Positions 1-5,827 are shown, counted from the stretch's first letter. The stretch: DNA of 6,949 bases from CAYNJG01 sp964397295 (GCA_964397295.1 CAYNJG010000324.1:1-6949), one strand, 5' to 3'. A program made the numbers and translations. The notes: a model not told the origin generated them from the sequence alone.

Positions 1-324
1 GCTCACTTGCATGGCTTCTGGACGTGCGAACAAGACTTGCACTTCGGTAGCGCTCATCATTCCGCCAACGCCACCAATACCTCCCCCGCCGATGCCTCCT
101 CCGCCAACGACAGGCGCGGCAAACGAAGCTTGTTGAATGCCAGGTGCTGGCATGTTCATCACACCAGGTCCAGGACCACCTACGCCAGGACCAGGTTCCA
201 TTAGTCGGCTCGCGGGCGGAAGGTTGTAGCCACCCTTGGCTCCTCCTCCACCCATGATTCCGCAGCCTGTCGATGCTGCTACGATCGCAGCCATACAACA
301 GCTGAAGATTAAACGCAGTTTCAT
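1..324 (-). CDS. Gly/Pro-rich lipoprotein, N-terminal part, runs off left edge
   Basis: The minus strand is open from an ATG at 324-322 to the window edge, giving 108 residues with no stop. The start MKLRLIFSCC leads a hydrophobic stretch ending in a lipobox (S18-T19-G20-C21), so Cys21 is the likely lipidated residue and the mature protein is membrane-anchored and exported. After the lipobox comes low-complexity sequence: GGGG at 25-28, PGPG repeats at 44-54, and Gly/Ile runs at about 74-88. A non-repetitive segment then begins (SATEVQVLFARPEAMQVS, 91-108), probably the edge of a folded domain whose remainder lies outside the window. A G-rich stretch (GGGGGGAA) lies just upstream of the ATG and could serve as ribosome binding site. 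The product is a secreted anchor with a flexible linker; I do not recognise the function. The lipoprotein call is fairly sure, the role unknown. Confidence 0.8.
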   Translation of the reverse strand, partial: MKLRLIFSCCMAAIVAASTGCGIMGGGGAKGGYNLPPASRLMEPGPGVGGPGPGVMNMPAPGIQQASFAAPVVGGGGIGGGGIGGVGGMMSATEVQVLFARPEAMQVS

Positions 325-398
325 TGGATTCCCCCCAAATACGAAACGGTTGTTTGTTGTGTTTGCCCCTCGGCTAGCAGATTGTGTATTCAAAACGT

Positions 399-413
399 GG
401 CCAATTATTGGCC
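399..413. promoter_or_regulatory. Perfect palindrome GGCCAAT-T-ATTGGCC, operator-like
   Basis: The arms GGCCAAT (399-405) and ATTGGCC (407-413) are perfect inverted repeats around a single T. The site is about 75 bp upstream of the minus-strand lipoprotein start and about 220 bp upstream of the plus-strand gene. A symmetric AT-centred site of this length between divergent genes fits a dimeric repressor or activator site. It is too short, and its loop too small, for a terminator. The function is inferred. Confidence 0.4.
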
Positions 414-471
414 GTTAATCTGAAATGGACCTGCACCAAGGCTTCCGTCTAGAATCCGCACTCTGTCAGAA

Positions 472-487
472 GGCTCATCCGTGAGCC
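472..487. repeat. Hairpin copy 1: GGCTCA-TCCG-TGAGCC
   Basis: A perfect 6-bp stem closes a TCCG tetraloop. The core GCTCATCCGTGA (473-484) recurs exactly at 525-536. UNCG-class loops are known to stabilise RNA hairpins, though here the closing pair is A-U rather than the favoured C-G. No T-run follows, so a simple intrinsic terminator is unlikely. Confidence 0.5.
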
Positions 488-522
488 GACTCCTTTCAGA
501 GCCCAATGTTCCGATCGAGTAA

Positions 523-540
523 TCGCTCATCCGTGAACGA
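523..540. repeat. Hairpin copy 2: TCGCTCA-TCCG-TGAACGA
   Basis: This is the second copy of the core GCTCATCCGTGA (525-536), 52 bp after the first. The outer stem differs from copy 1 but remains foldable (TCGCTCA against TGAACGA, one C/A mismatch). Two copies with the same loop and changed flanks look like a repeated structural element rather than a simple duplication. It lies about 95 bp before the start of the LolA-like gene, so it may sit in that gene's leader. Confidence 0.45.
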
Positions 541-633
541 TGTGCGCGGACGCCAAGACTTGGCAAAACACGTCAGTGGTATTCGTCGGATCGTTACTAG
601 CGGATTCTTTGGCAAAACCGGTAAATCCCGAAA

Positions 634-1584
634 ATGAACGTCATCTACCCCAAAATCGCGCTGCTGTCAGTTCTAGCGCTCAGCAATTTCGACGCGACTG
701 TTTTTGCTCAATCGCCCACTGCACAGCCTGCGGCGAACACTGCTGGCGAGGCATCGCAAAACGTTTCCGGACAAGCACTGGTGCAAGAAAGCGTGCGTCG
801 TCTAGACGGGTACGCAACCATCGAATCGAAGATCCGCGTCCGGACCGATTTGCTTGGACAGCCATTAGTTGGCTCTGGAAGCTACGCACAATTGGATTCA
901 ACCACAGGTTTGTTGCTTCGCATGGAGCTTGCCATTCAGGCGGGCCAGCAGACAACCAGTATCAAGCACATTTGCGACGGCAGCAGTCTGTGGGAGCACT
1001 GGCGAATCGGCGAGAACGAGCGAGTCAACCAAGTCGATCTAAAACGCGTTGCAAAAACGCTGAAGCAAAATCCCGCGCCGCTCTCTATGACATCGTCGAA
1101 TCTCGCGAGTGGTGGTTTGCCCCGTTTGGTTACCCAACTAGCGACGAATTTCGATTTCGACACAACCGCCGTTCGAAGTGGAACAGTGGGCTCGAAAGAG
1201 GGTGTGAACGTAAACGTTTGGTCGGTGACCGGCGTCTGGCGAGCGGAGAGCCTGGCCAACACGGCACCGAACGCTGTCGTCGACAACAAGATTGTGCTCG
1301 AGAAACTTCCCTCGCATTTGCCTCACCAAGTTGAGCTGGTCATTGGACAATCGGATTTCTTCCCCTATCGCGTGACGTATCAAAAGTGGGAACAGAAAGA
1401 CAAGCAACTCGTTCTGACGCCGGTTGTTACCACAGAGTTTTTTGAAGTTCGCATTGGCGGTGCGCTCGATCCTACTCAGTTTCAATACGAGCAACCCACT
1501 CACGTCCACGTTGCCGATCACACCGACGTCTTTCTGCAGTCACTCGGCGTCGCAACCCGCCCGAACGACGTCAAATCACGGTAG
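634..1584 (+). CDS. Secreted LolA-like (outer-membrane lipoprotein-sorting-like) protein
   Basis: This encodes 316 residues. A signal peptide is clear: Lys7, hydrophobic 8-19, probable cleavage after Ala25 (VFA|QS). An Ala/Gln/Ser-rich linker follows (about 26-47). The rest fits the half-barrel LolA-like pattern common in planctomycete exoproteins: an amphipathic start (ALVQESVRRLDGYATIESKI, 48-67), alternating strands, the segment ICDGSSLW (113-120) with VDL at 134-136, and a C-terminal DPTQFQYEQP (279-288). The frame is preferred over an overlapping open frame from 540 because only this one has a signal peptide and a coherent fold pattern. The ATG lacks a strong ribosome binding site, which is common in planctomycetes. 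It may bind a hydrophobic ligand in the periplasm. Family assignment is from pattern memory; orthology with true LolA is not implied. Confidence 0.75.
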   Translation: MNVIYPKIALLSVLALSNFDATVFAQSPTAQPAANTAGEASQNVSGQALVQESVRRLDGYATIESKIRVRTDLLGQPLVGSGSYAQLDSTTGLLLRMELAIQAGQQTTSIKHICDGSSLWEHWRIGENERVNQVDLKRVAKTLKQNPAPLSMTSSNLASGGLPRLVTQLATNFDFDTTAVRSGTVGSKEGVNVNVWSVTGVWRAESLANTAPNAVVDNKIVLEKLPSHLPHQVELVIGQSDFFPYRVTYQKWEQKDKQLVLTPVVTTEFFEVRIGGALDPTQFQYEQPTHVHVADHTDVFLQSLGVATRPNDVKSR

Positions 1585-1797
1585 AAATGTGTAGTGCGGG
1601 TTTAACGCGGCAGATTGACTTGCATAGGGCATTCCCCAGAATGTTCGTATCCAATAGCACAAATTAACGCGGTTCTCCGAGAGCCGGGGTGAAAATACGT
1701 TCGTTTCTGGCGAAAGTTCACGAATTTGAATTCCGCGACACTGCAAACCCCGATAAACTAAACGTCTGGGGTACCTTTAAAGTTGCGGGAGTCTGGG
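1585..1797 (+). promoter_or_regulatory. Leader region upstream of DUF1559 gene
   Basis: These 213 bp hold a direct repeat TTAACGCGG (1602-1610 and 1664-1672, 62 bp apart, about six helical turns), a short hairpin GGTTCTC-C-GAGAGCC (1671-1685, one G-U pair) and a loose ACCCC/GGGGT pairing (1747-1751 with 1768-1772) shortly before the start codon. A clear sigma-70 promoter is not visible. These are plausible regulatory elements, each weak alone. Confidence 0.3.
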
Positions 1798-2766
1798 ATG
1801 AAGAACAAGCGTGGATTTACGCTCGTCGAGCTCTTAGTTGTCATCGCCATCATTGCGATGCTAGTGACGTTACTATTGCCTGCGGTTCAAGCAGCACGCG
1901 AAGCGGCTCGAAGAACGCAATGTAGTAACCATCTCAAACAGATTGGCTTAGCCTTTCAAAACCACCACAGTGCGATCGAGTACTTCCCGAGCGCAGGTGG
2001 CCATAACTACCAATGGCAAATGACCTACGACGGCGCGGGCAATCCCGTTGTCGGTGGCGCGCAACACGGCAGTTGGGCTTTTCAAATTCTACCCTACACA
2101 GAAGAAAGCGCCGTTTGGGAAGGCGGTACTGGAACGACGAACTTGGAGAAGTCCGTTTTCGCTCGAGGTGCCCCGATCAGCTATATGTTCTGCCCAACGC
2201 GACGTGAACCAGAAGTGATCGAAACTGGCGATTGGTTGCAGTTCCCAGAAACAGCGTCCGGCCAGATCAAACTGGCAAAGAACGACTACGCCGCAGCCGC
2301 GCACGACGTTGCCCTTTCTATCAACGGCAGTTCACTTGATAGAAACGAAGGTGGTTTAGGAGCTGTCACGCGATCGTTTTTAAGTGAAAGAGATGCGGTC
2401 GAGAACAATTGGAAAAAACCTGTTTCGATTGGCAAGATCAGCGATGGTACTTCAAAGACGTTGTTGGTGTCCGAGAAACGCATGAACATCGCATTGCTGG
2501 GAACGCTCGTAGCTAACGACAACGAAGGCTACACCACTGCCTGGAATCACGACACGATGCGTTACGTCGGTCGGGCACCATTACCTGATTTCACTCAGGC
2601 CGCGCCACCCGATCCAGGAGATGACCGATTTGGGTCGTCCCATACTGCCGGAATGAATGCGGCATTCGCCGATGGTTCCGTACGATTCTTGGGATTTGAT
2701 GTCAATTCGGAAACGTTCAAAATGATGGGCGTTCGAAACGACGGACGCGTCGCTCAGGAACAGTAA
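1798..2766 (+). CDS. DUF1559 (SBP_bac_10) protein with prepilin-type N-terminus
   Basis: This 322-residue protein starts MKNKRG|FTLVELLVV, a type IV prepilin/pseudopilin methylation motif with expected peptidase cleavage after Gly6 and hydrophobic helix 7-28. Family hallmarks follow in order: AAREAARRTQCSNHLKQIGLA (split around 32-52), FCPTRR (131-136), NDYAA (162-166), SDGTSKTLLVSEK (215-227), and the C-terminal SSHTAGMNAAFADGSVRFL (280-298) with His282 and Asp292-Gly293. Length matches the usual 300-350. ATG at 1798 is chosen over an upstream in-frame TTG (1783) because GGGAG at 1787-1791 is well spaced and Lys-Asn-Lys-Arg-Gly fits the leader. DUF1559 is greatly expanded in planctomycetes; its function is unknown, probably a surface pseudopilin-like protein. 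The neighbouring lipoprotein is a typical companion. Confidence 0.95.
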   Translation: MKNKRGFTLVELLVVIAIIAMLVTLLLPAVQAAREAARRTQCSNHLKQIGLAFQNHHSAIEYFPSAGGHNYQWQMTYDGAGNPVVGGAQHGSWAFQILPYTEESAVWEGGTGTTNLEKSVFARGAPISYMFCPTRREPEVIETGDWLQFPETASGQIKLAKNDYAAAAHDVALSINGSSLDRNEGGLGAVTRSFLSERDAVENNWKKPVSIGKISDGTSKTLLVSEKRMNIALLGTLVANDNEGYTTAWNHDTMRYVGRAPLPDFTQAAPPDPGDDRFGSSHTAGMNAAFADGSVRFLGFDVNSETFKMMGVRNDGRVAQEQ

Positions 2767-2821
2767 GCCAAACCAAAGCTGTTTCGTCGTAGTCGAGCCA
2801 AGCCATTGATTCGTCATCGCG

Positions 2822-2845
2822 CCCCGTCCCATTTTTGGGCCCGGG
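2822..2845. terminator. Stem-loop between DUF1559 gene and lipoprotein gene
   Basis: CCC.G.CCCA pairs with TGGG.C.GGG around a TTTT loop, giving eight Watson-Crick pairs and two mismatches. It lies about 55 bp after the DUF1559 stop and about 50 bp before the next start. No T-run follows, so it may act as a weak terminator, an attenuator or a processing site that sets the ratio of the two products. A second small inverted repeat TTAGG/CCTAA (2858-2875) follows it. Confidence 0.35.
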
Positions 2846-2896
2846 TTCAACGGCGAGTTAGGCATCGGTACCTAACACCATTTGCATAGGATTGAA

Positions 2897-3310
2897 ATGT
2901 TCGTTCGACTCGTTTTGCTCATTGCGATTTGCGGTTCCTTCATCGGCTGCCAGAAAGAAACCTACGAGTTACCTAACGCGGTAAAGATCGCCGGTACGTT
3001 GTCAAACGACGGGGAAATCTTAGAAGTCGCAGGACGAATGAATGGAACCGGTCGCATTGTGATCGGCTTCCATCCTATCGTGGACGGAAAACCGATTGAG
3101 GAAACCACGCAAGCTTGGGTCGGTGAAGAAGGGACGTTCGAGATCTCGCAAGGCATCGAACCCGGTGAGTATCTATTGACGGTTTATCAGCTGCAGGATG
3201 AAAAGGACTTGTTGAAGGGCAAATTTGGCGTCCGCAAGTCAAAGATCATTCGTACGATCGACGTCGATACCTTCTTGGACATCGATATTTCGAAACCCGA
3301 AGGCGAGTAA
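2897..3310 (+). CDS. Small lipoprotein, transthyretin/carboxypeptidase-regulatory-like
   Basis: This encodes 137 residues. The hydrophobic signal (2-16) ends in a lipobox F15-I16-G17-C18, so Cys18 is the likely acylated residue. The remainder is beta-rich: IAGTLSNDGE (31-40), a middle strand region GRIVIGFHP (52-60), then EEGTFEISQGIEPGEYLLTV (77-96), the Gly-x-Phe ... Pro-Gly-x-Tyr pattern typical of carboxypeptidase regulatory-like or transthyretin-like beta-sandwiches. ATG at 2897 is chosen over an in-frame TTG at 2882 because AGGA (2888-2891) sits 5 nt before it. It follows the DUF1559 gene by 130 bp on the same strand. Such lipoproteins commonly follow DUF1559 genes in planctomycetes, suggesting partnership at the envelope. 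Function unknown. Confidence 0.85.
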   Translation: MFVRLVLLIAICGSFIGCQKETYELPNAVKIAGTLSNDGEILEVAGRMNGTGRIVIGFHPIVDGKPIEETTQAWVGEEGTFEISQGIEPGEYLLTVYQLQDEKDLLKGKFGVRKSKIIRTIDVDTFLDIDISKPEGE

Positions 3311-3331
3311 TAGTTCGCTCACTAACCATTT

Positions 3332-3354
3332 GGCCTCCGCGACGGTCGGAAGCC
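3332..3354. terminator. Stem-loop between convergent genes, candidate bidirectional terminator
   Basis: GGCcTCCG (3332-3339) pairs with CGGAaGCC (3347-3354) with one mismatch and a 7-nt loop. It lies between the stop of the plus-strand lipoprotein gene (3310) and the stop of the minus-strand GH26 gene (3367), where a shared terminator is expected. There is no strong T-run on either side, so the call rests on position and stem only. Confidence 0.4.
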
Positions 3355-3366
3355 GAATTGATTTGA

Positions 3367-4476
3367 CTATTGGTCTTCGAGGTAGTGAACGTAGTCGCCT
3401 TTCGCAATTTCTTCCACTTCATCCAAATCAGCCAGCGCCACGAGGCTGTTTTTCCAACTGTGCCAAAAAACGAAATACGAAATGCGTGGAAAATGCTTCT
3501 GCATGTCGGACACCCATCGTTTCGCATTGAGTGATCCGTCCATTGGCTTCGAGCCGAATTCGCAAAGCGCAACGATCTTGCCTGTGGCAACCGCAGCATC
3601 GTAGCAGCCTTCTTTGTTCAATTCCTTGATGTCCGGACCGTAGTAATCAAGTCCGACGATGTCGACGGTCTTGTCGCCGGGATAAAGCTCTTGCAATGGC
3701 AGGATCTGAGGATACGTTTTTGCATTCGCACAATACACCCAAAGTAAATTGTGCAGCTTGTGCTTCGTTTGCAGATACTCGTACGTAAAGTTCCAAAGCT
3801 CCTTGTATTGCCTGGGAGTCAACGCCGCGTCGCTTCCGCCAGCACACCACCAAAACCAATCGCCGTTAGCTTCGTGCAACGGTCGCCAAAGTACGGGGGT
3901 TCCCTGCTCTTGCAGATCACTTAGGACTTTCGCGGCTTGATCTAACGACTTCAAATATCGTTTGTTCGCAAGCTTTCCAGAAGTCACTAGGTCTTCGAAC
4001 GAACCGTGCGTCATTTCGTCGTACGGGCCGTCCGTCCACGGATTGGACGGATGCATAGAGACTGTCACTATTCCGCCTGCTTCAACGTGTTTCTTTGCAA
4101 GCTCCCGAACAACTGCTGTGTTTCTTGGGAACTCACTAAGCCCCATGTCGAACGACATAACGGCGGGAGCGGGCTGATCACGGAACTTAGTTAGCCGAAC
4201 CCACGTACGATAGTGCATTTGAGTCAGATCGTTGCCAGCGATGTGACCTGCACTTTGACCGCTCAGCACATGTTGGGAGGACTCACCATAGTTGACGAGC
4301 TTGACGAGCGTCTCGCGAACCGGTTTGATCGCGTTCGCGTCGATTGGTTCCGTCGAATACTCGGTCACGTTTCGAAGCGACGGTGACCCAATCGGTGGCT
4401 CGGTCCACGGGCTGCCGAAGTAGATCGCTGCGATGGCAACGACAAGGGTAGCAATAGCTGCGATACGAACGTGCAT
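3367..4476 (-). CDS. Glycoside hydrolase family 26 (probable beta-mannanase)
   Basis: This encodes 369 residues with an N-terminal hydrophobic segment (5-20) that acts as signal peptide or membrane anchor. The GH26 (beta/alpha)8 catalytic domain spans about 55-365. LSGQ (71-74) is the typical early strand motif. WRPLHEANGDWFWW (197-210) carries His201 and the general acid/base Glu202. LCEFG (304-308) carries the nucleophile Glu306. The 104-residue spacing between the two Glu suits the family, and YFVFWHSW (334-341) forms the last strand. Known members hydrolyse beta-1,4-mannans, fewer act on xylan or mixed-linkage glucan; substrate here is inferred. ATG at 4476 is chosen because GGAGGAG precedes it by 5 nt. 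It is 130 bp downstream of the spondin/PEP-CTERM gene on the same strand but appears to have its own promoter. There is no separate carbohydrate-binding module, so this is a compact single-domain enzyme. Confidence 0.93.
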   Translation of the reverse strand: MHVRIAAIATLVVAIAAIYFGSPWTEPPIGSPSLRNVTEYSTEPIDANAIKPVRETLVKLVNYGESSQHVLSGQSAGHIAGNDLTQMHYRTWVRLTKFRDQPAPAVMSFDMGLSEFPRNTAVVRELAKKHVEAGGIVTVSMHPSNPWTDGPYDEMTHGSFEDLVTSGKLANKRYLKSLDQAAKVLSDLQEQGTPVLWRPLHEANGDWFWWCAGGSDAALTPRQYKELWNFTYEYLQTKHKLHNLLWVYCANAKTYPQILPLQELYPGDKTVDIVGLDYYGPDIKELNKEGCYDAAVATGKIVALCEFGSKPMDGSLNAKRWVSDMQKHFPRISYFVFWHSWKNSLVALADLDEVEEIAKGDYVHYLEDQ

Positions 4477-4481
4477 AACGA

Positions 4482-4488
4482 CTCCTCC
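4482..4488 (-). promoter_or_regulatory. Strong Shine-Dalgarno GGAGGAG for GH26 gene
   Basis: On the minus strand GGAGGAG lies 5 nt before the ATG at 4476. It is the best ribosome binding site in the window and fixes the start at 4476 rather than the in-frame TTG 18 nt further upstream, which would place this sequence inside the coding region. Most other genes here have weak sites, so high translation of the enzyme is plausible. Confidence 0.8.
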
Positions 4489-4491
4489 AAC

Positions 4492-4532
4492 CAAGAAACG
4501 AAATATTTCTTGCTTGAAAAAGCCTACGTCAA
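4492..4532 (-). promoter_or_regulatory. Putative GH26 promoter overlapped by inverted repeat
   Basis: Minus strand: TTGACG (4532-4527) matches the sigma-70 -35 box at five of six positions. AATATT (4507-4502) matches the -10 box at four of six after a long 19-nt spacer. An inverted repeat CAAGAAA (4492-4498) / TTTCTTG (4506-4512) covers the -10 box, with an inner palindrome GAAATATTTC (4500-4509). A protein bound there would block transcription, as expected of an inducible hydrolase gene. The boxes and symmetry are visible; the regulation is inferred. Confidence 0.4.
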
Positions 4533-4565
4533 ACCATCATCAACGGCATTGGATTTGGCTCATGC

Positions 4566-4601
4566 ACGACCTGCCCAGTCCTCGACTGACTTGCAGGTCG
4601 T
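4566..4601 (-). terminator. Strong two-part hairpin after the spondin/PEP-CTERM gene
   Basis: The outer arms ACGACCTGC (4566-4574) and GCAGGTCGT (4593-4601) are perfect 9-bp inverted repeats. Inside, CAGTC (4576-4580) and GACTG (4584-4588) form a second 5-bp stem with a 3-nt loop, joined by an asymmetric 1/4-nt bulge. The structure starts 5 nt after the stop codon at 4607 on the minus strand, the expected place for a terminator. No T-run follows, so it may instead protect the 3' end of the message or work with Rho. Confidence 0.55.
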
Positions 4602-4606
4602 ATCGG

Positions 4607-5734
4607 TTATTCCGTTCGCAATCGACGACGGATCATGAGAATCCCCAACATGGCGACCAGACACATATGTCCGGTTGCGGGTTCCGGTACGCTGGCCGGT
4701 TCCGACTGCCGCTGAATGGCCAGCCCGAAGTTTCGCGAAAGCGACAAGAAATCAGAGAAGTCTGATACGCCAGTCCCGTCATAGTTGCCCTCGGTCCATT
4801 CGCGACCTTCACCAAAAAACGTTGAGAGCACTGCGAAGTCACCGAACCCAACGTGATCGTTCAGATTCGTATCGCCCACAAGATAGGGTTCCGCAAATCC
4901 ATTCTGCTGTGCCGCGTTTGCTAACCAAAAATCAAGGTCGGCCGTATCGACCCGATTGTCCGCGTTGAGGTCAAACTGTGAATTCTCACCGTTAACGACA
5001 TCTACGCCAGGGTTCAAGTCACCGACGCTGTACAGCCCATCGACCGTACTTAAATCGGCTGCGTCGCATAGTTGGTCGAAGTTCAGATCACACAGTGGCA
5101 ACAATTCAAGACGAAACGTTCCAAACGCTCCCGATTCAAATAGGACCGAATCCGCGTTCGTATCAAGTCGCTCGATCGTTTCATGTGGACTGGTGGCAGG
5201 ATTCTCAATATCGAATCGATTTCCGTCTTCTGTCCCAGCATCGTAGGGAAGTAAGTCCACCACGATTTCCGGAATCCATCCTTCTTCGTTTCGAAGCTCC
5301 AGACCGTGAACGCCTACAAACCAATCCGGGCTTGGAGCGATCATCGATATCAACGTAAAGAGCGGAAAGTCAGCGGTCGCCTCGAACTGGTAGCTTTGCG
5401 ACCCTGGAGAATCAAACGAACTGCCTTGGACGAGGCCGAATGCGTTGCCAGCCGTTATCGCCGACATGAGTTCGGTATTAAATGCCGCTATAGAACCGGT
5501 CTCCGCCACATCCTCGACACCGCGAGTTGCCATCTCACCCGGCGCCCAAAAACTGACGTCCGCATTGTGCGCTGTACCAATCGGCGGCGAGAAGTGAGCT
5601 GAAGGCCCTGGGTACGCATTTGGGTGCGTCTCGTCACTCCACGCTGCATCGAAGGTCACAACGTAGTTTGCGGCTTTGATCGCGGGCGTAGCGAAAAACG
5701 CTGCACACAGTATTAAGGATGTGATTCGTATCAT
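4607..5734 (-). CDS. Spondin_N-domain protein with dockerin-like repeats and PEP-CTERM tail
   Basis: This 375-residue protein has four parts. A signal peptide (1-21, cleavage near IKA|AN) is followed by a Spondin_N (PF06468-type) domain at about 23-190. Its hallmarks are YVVTFDAAWSDETHP (24-38), HFSPPIGTAHN (47-57), SMIAPSPDWFVGVHGLEL (130-147) and a Trp-rich, acidic GWIPEIVVDLLPYDAGTEDG (152-171). Then come dockerin/EF-hand-like calcium loops near 216-230, 255-270 (DLNADNRVDTADLDFWL), 287-306 (GDTNLNDHVGFGDFAVL) and 316-336 (GNYDGTGVSDFSDFLSL). The end is a PEP-CTERM sorting signal: VPEPAT (349-354), hydrophobic 356-368, Arg-rich RRRLR (369-373). PEP-CTERM proteins are processed by exosortase/archaeosortase-type enzymes and often go to exopolysaccharide or biofilm matrix. 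F-spondin N domains are best known from animal extracellular matrix proteins; bacterial copies are known. Role inferred: secreted, matrix-associated, calcium-stabilised. Ligand unknown. Confidence 0.92.
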   Translation of the reverse strand: MIRITSLILCAAFFATPAIKAANYVVTFDAAWSDETHPNAYPGPSAHFSPPIGTAHNADVSFWAPGEMATRGVEDVAETGSIAAFNTELMSAITAGNAFGLVQGSSFDSPGSQSYQFEATADFPLFTLISMIAPSPDWFVGVHGLELRNEEGWIPEIVVDLLPYDAGTEDGNRFDIENPATSPHETIERLDTNADSVLFESGAFGTFRLELLPLCDLNFDQLCDAADLSTVDGLYSVGDLNPGVDVVNGENSQFDLNADNRVDTADLDFWLANAAQQNGFAEPYLVGDTNLNDHVGFGDFAVLSTFFGEGREWTEGNYDGTGVSDFSDFLSLSRNFGLAIQRQSEPASVPEPATGHMCLVAMLGILMIRRRLRTE

Positions 5735-5827
5735 TTCTTTTCCATTCCATTTCTTGCTGATTCAACTGTAACCACAACCAACGGTAAAACACAGATCGGG
5801 ACAGTGTGGATCGCTAGACGAATAAGC

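Larger units (their letters stand above)
325..633. other. Divergent intergenic region of about 310 bp
   Basis: This stretch separates two genes pointing away from each other (lipoprotein on minus, LolA-like protein on plus), so promoters for both should lie here. I see no convincing pair of -35 and -10 boxes for either gene. It contains a perfect 7-bp inverted repeat (399-413) and two related hairpins with the same TCCG loop (472-487 and 523-540), listed separately. Short open frames crossing it have no recognisable protein character and no good start signals. Confidence 0.6.

Noticed and set aside
60..260. Gly/Pro codon repetition as a CRISPR or tandem DNA repeat
   Set aside because: The repetition is low-complexity Gly/Pro coding with varied codons and no constant repeat or spacer length.
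540..1334. Long plus-strand open frame of 264 codons overlapping the LolA-like gene
   Set aside because: It is Arg/Ser/Cys-rich with no signal peptide or domain pattern, while the overlapping frame from 634 has both. It is a shadow frame.
1783..1797. Upstream TTG start for the DUF1559 gene
   Set aside because: It would add five residues before the prepilin leader and would absorb the GGGAG ribosome binding site that serves the ATG at 1798.
4860..5090. A true cellulosome dockerin module
   Set aside because: The repeats are of the planctomycete stalk type with irregular spacing, and no cohesin or scaffoldin is in the window, so only dockerin-like is claimed.
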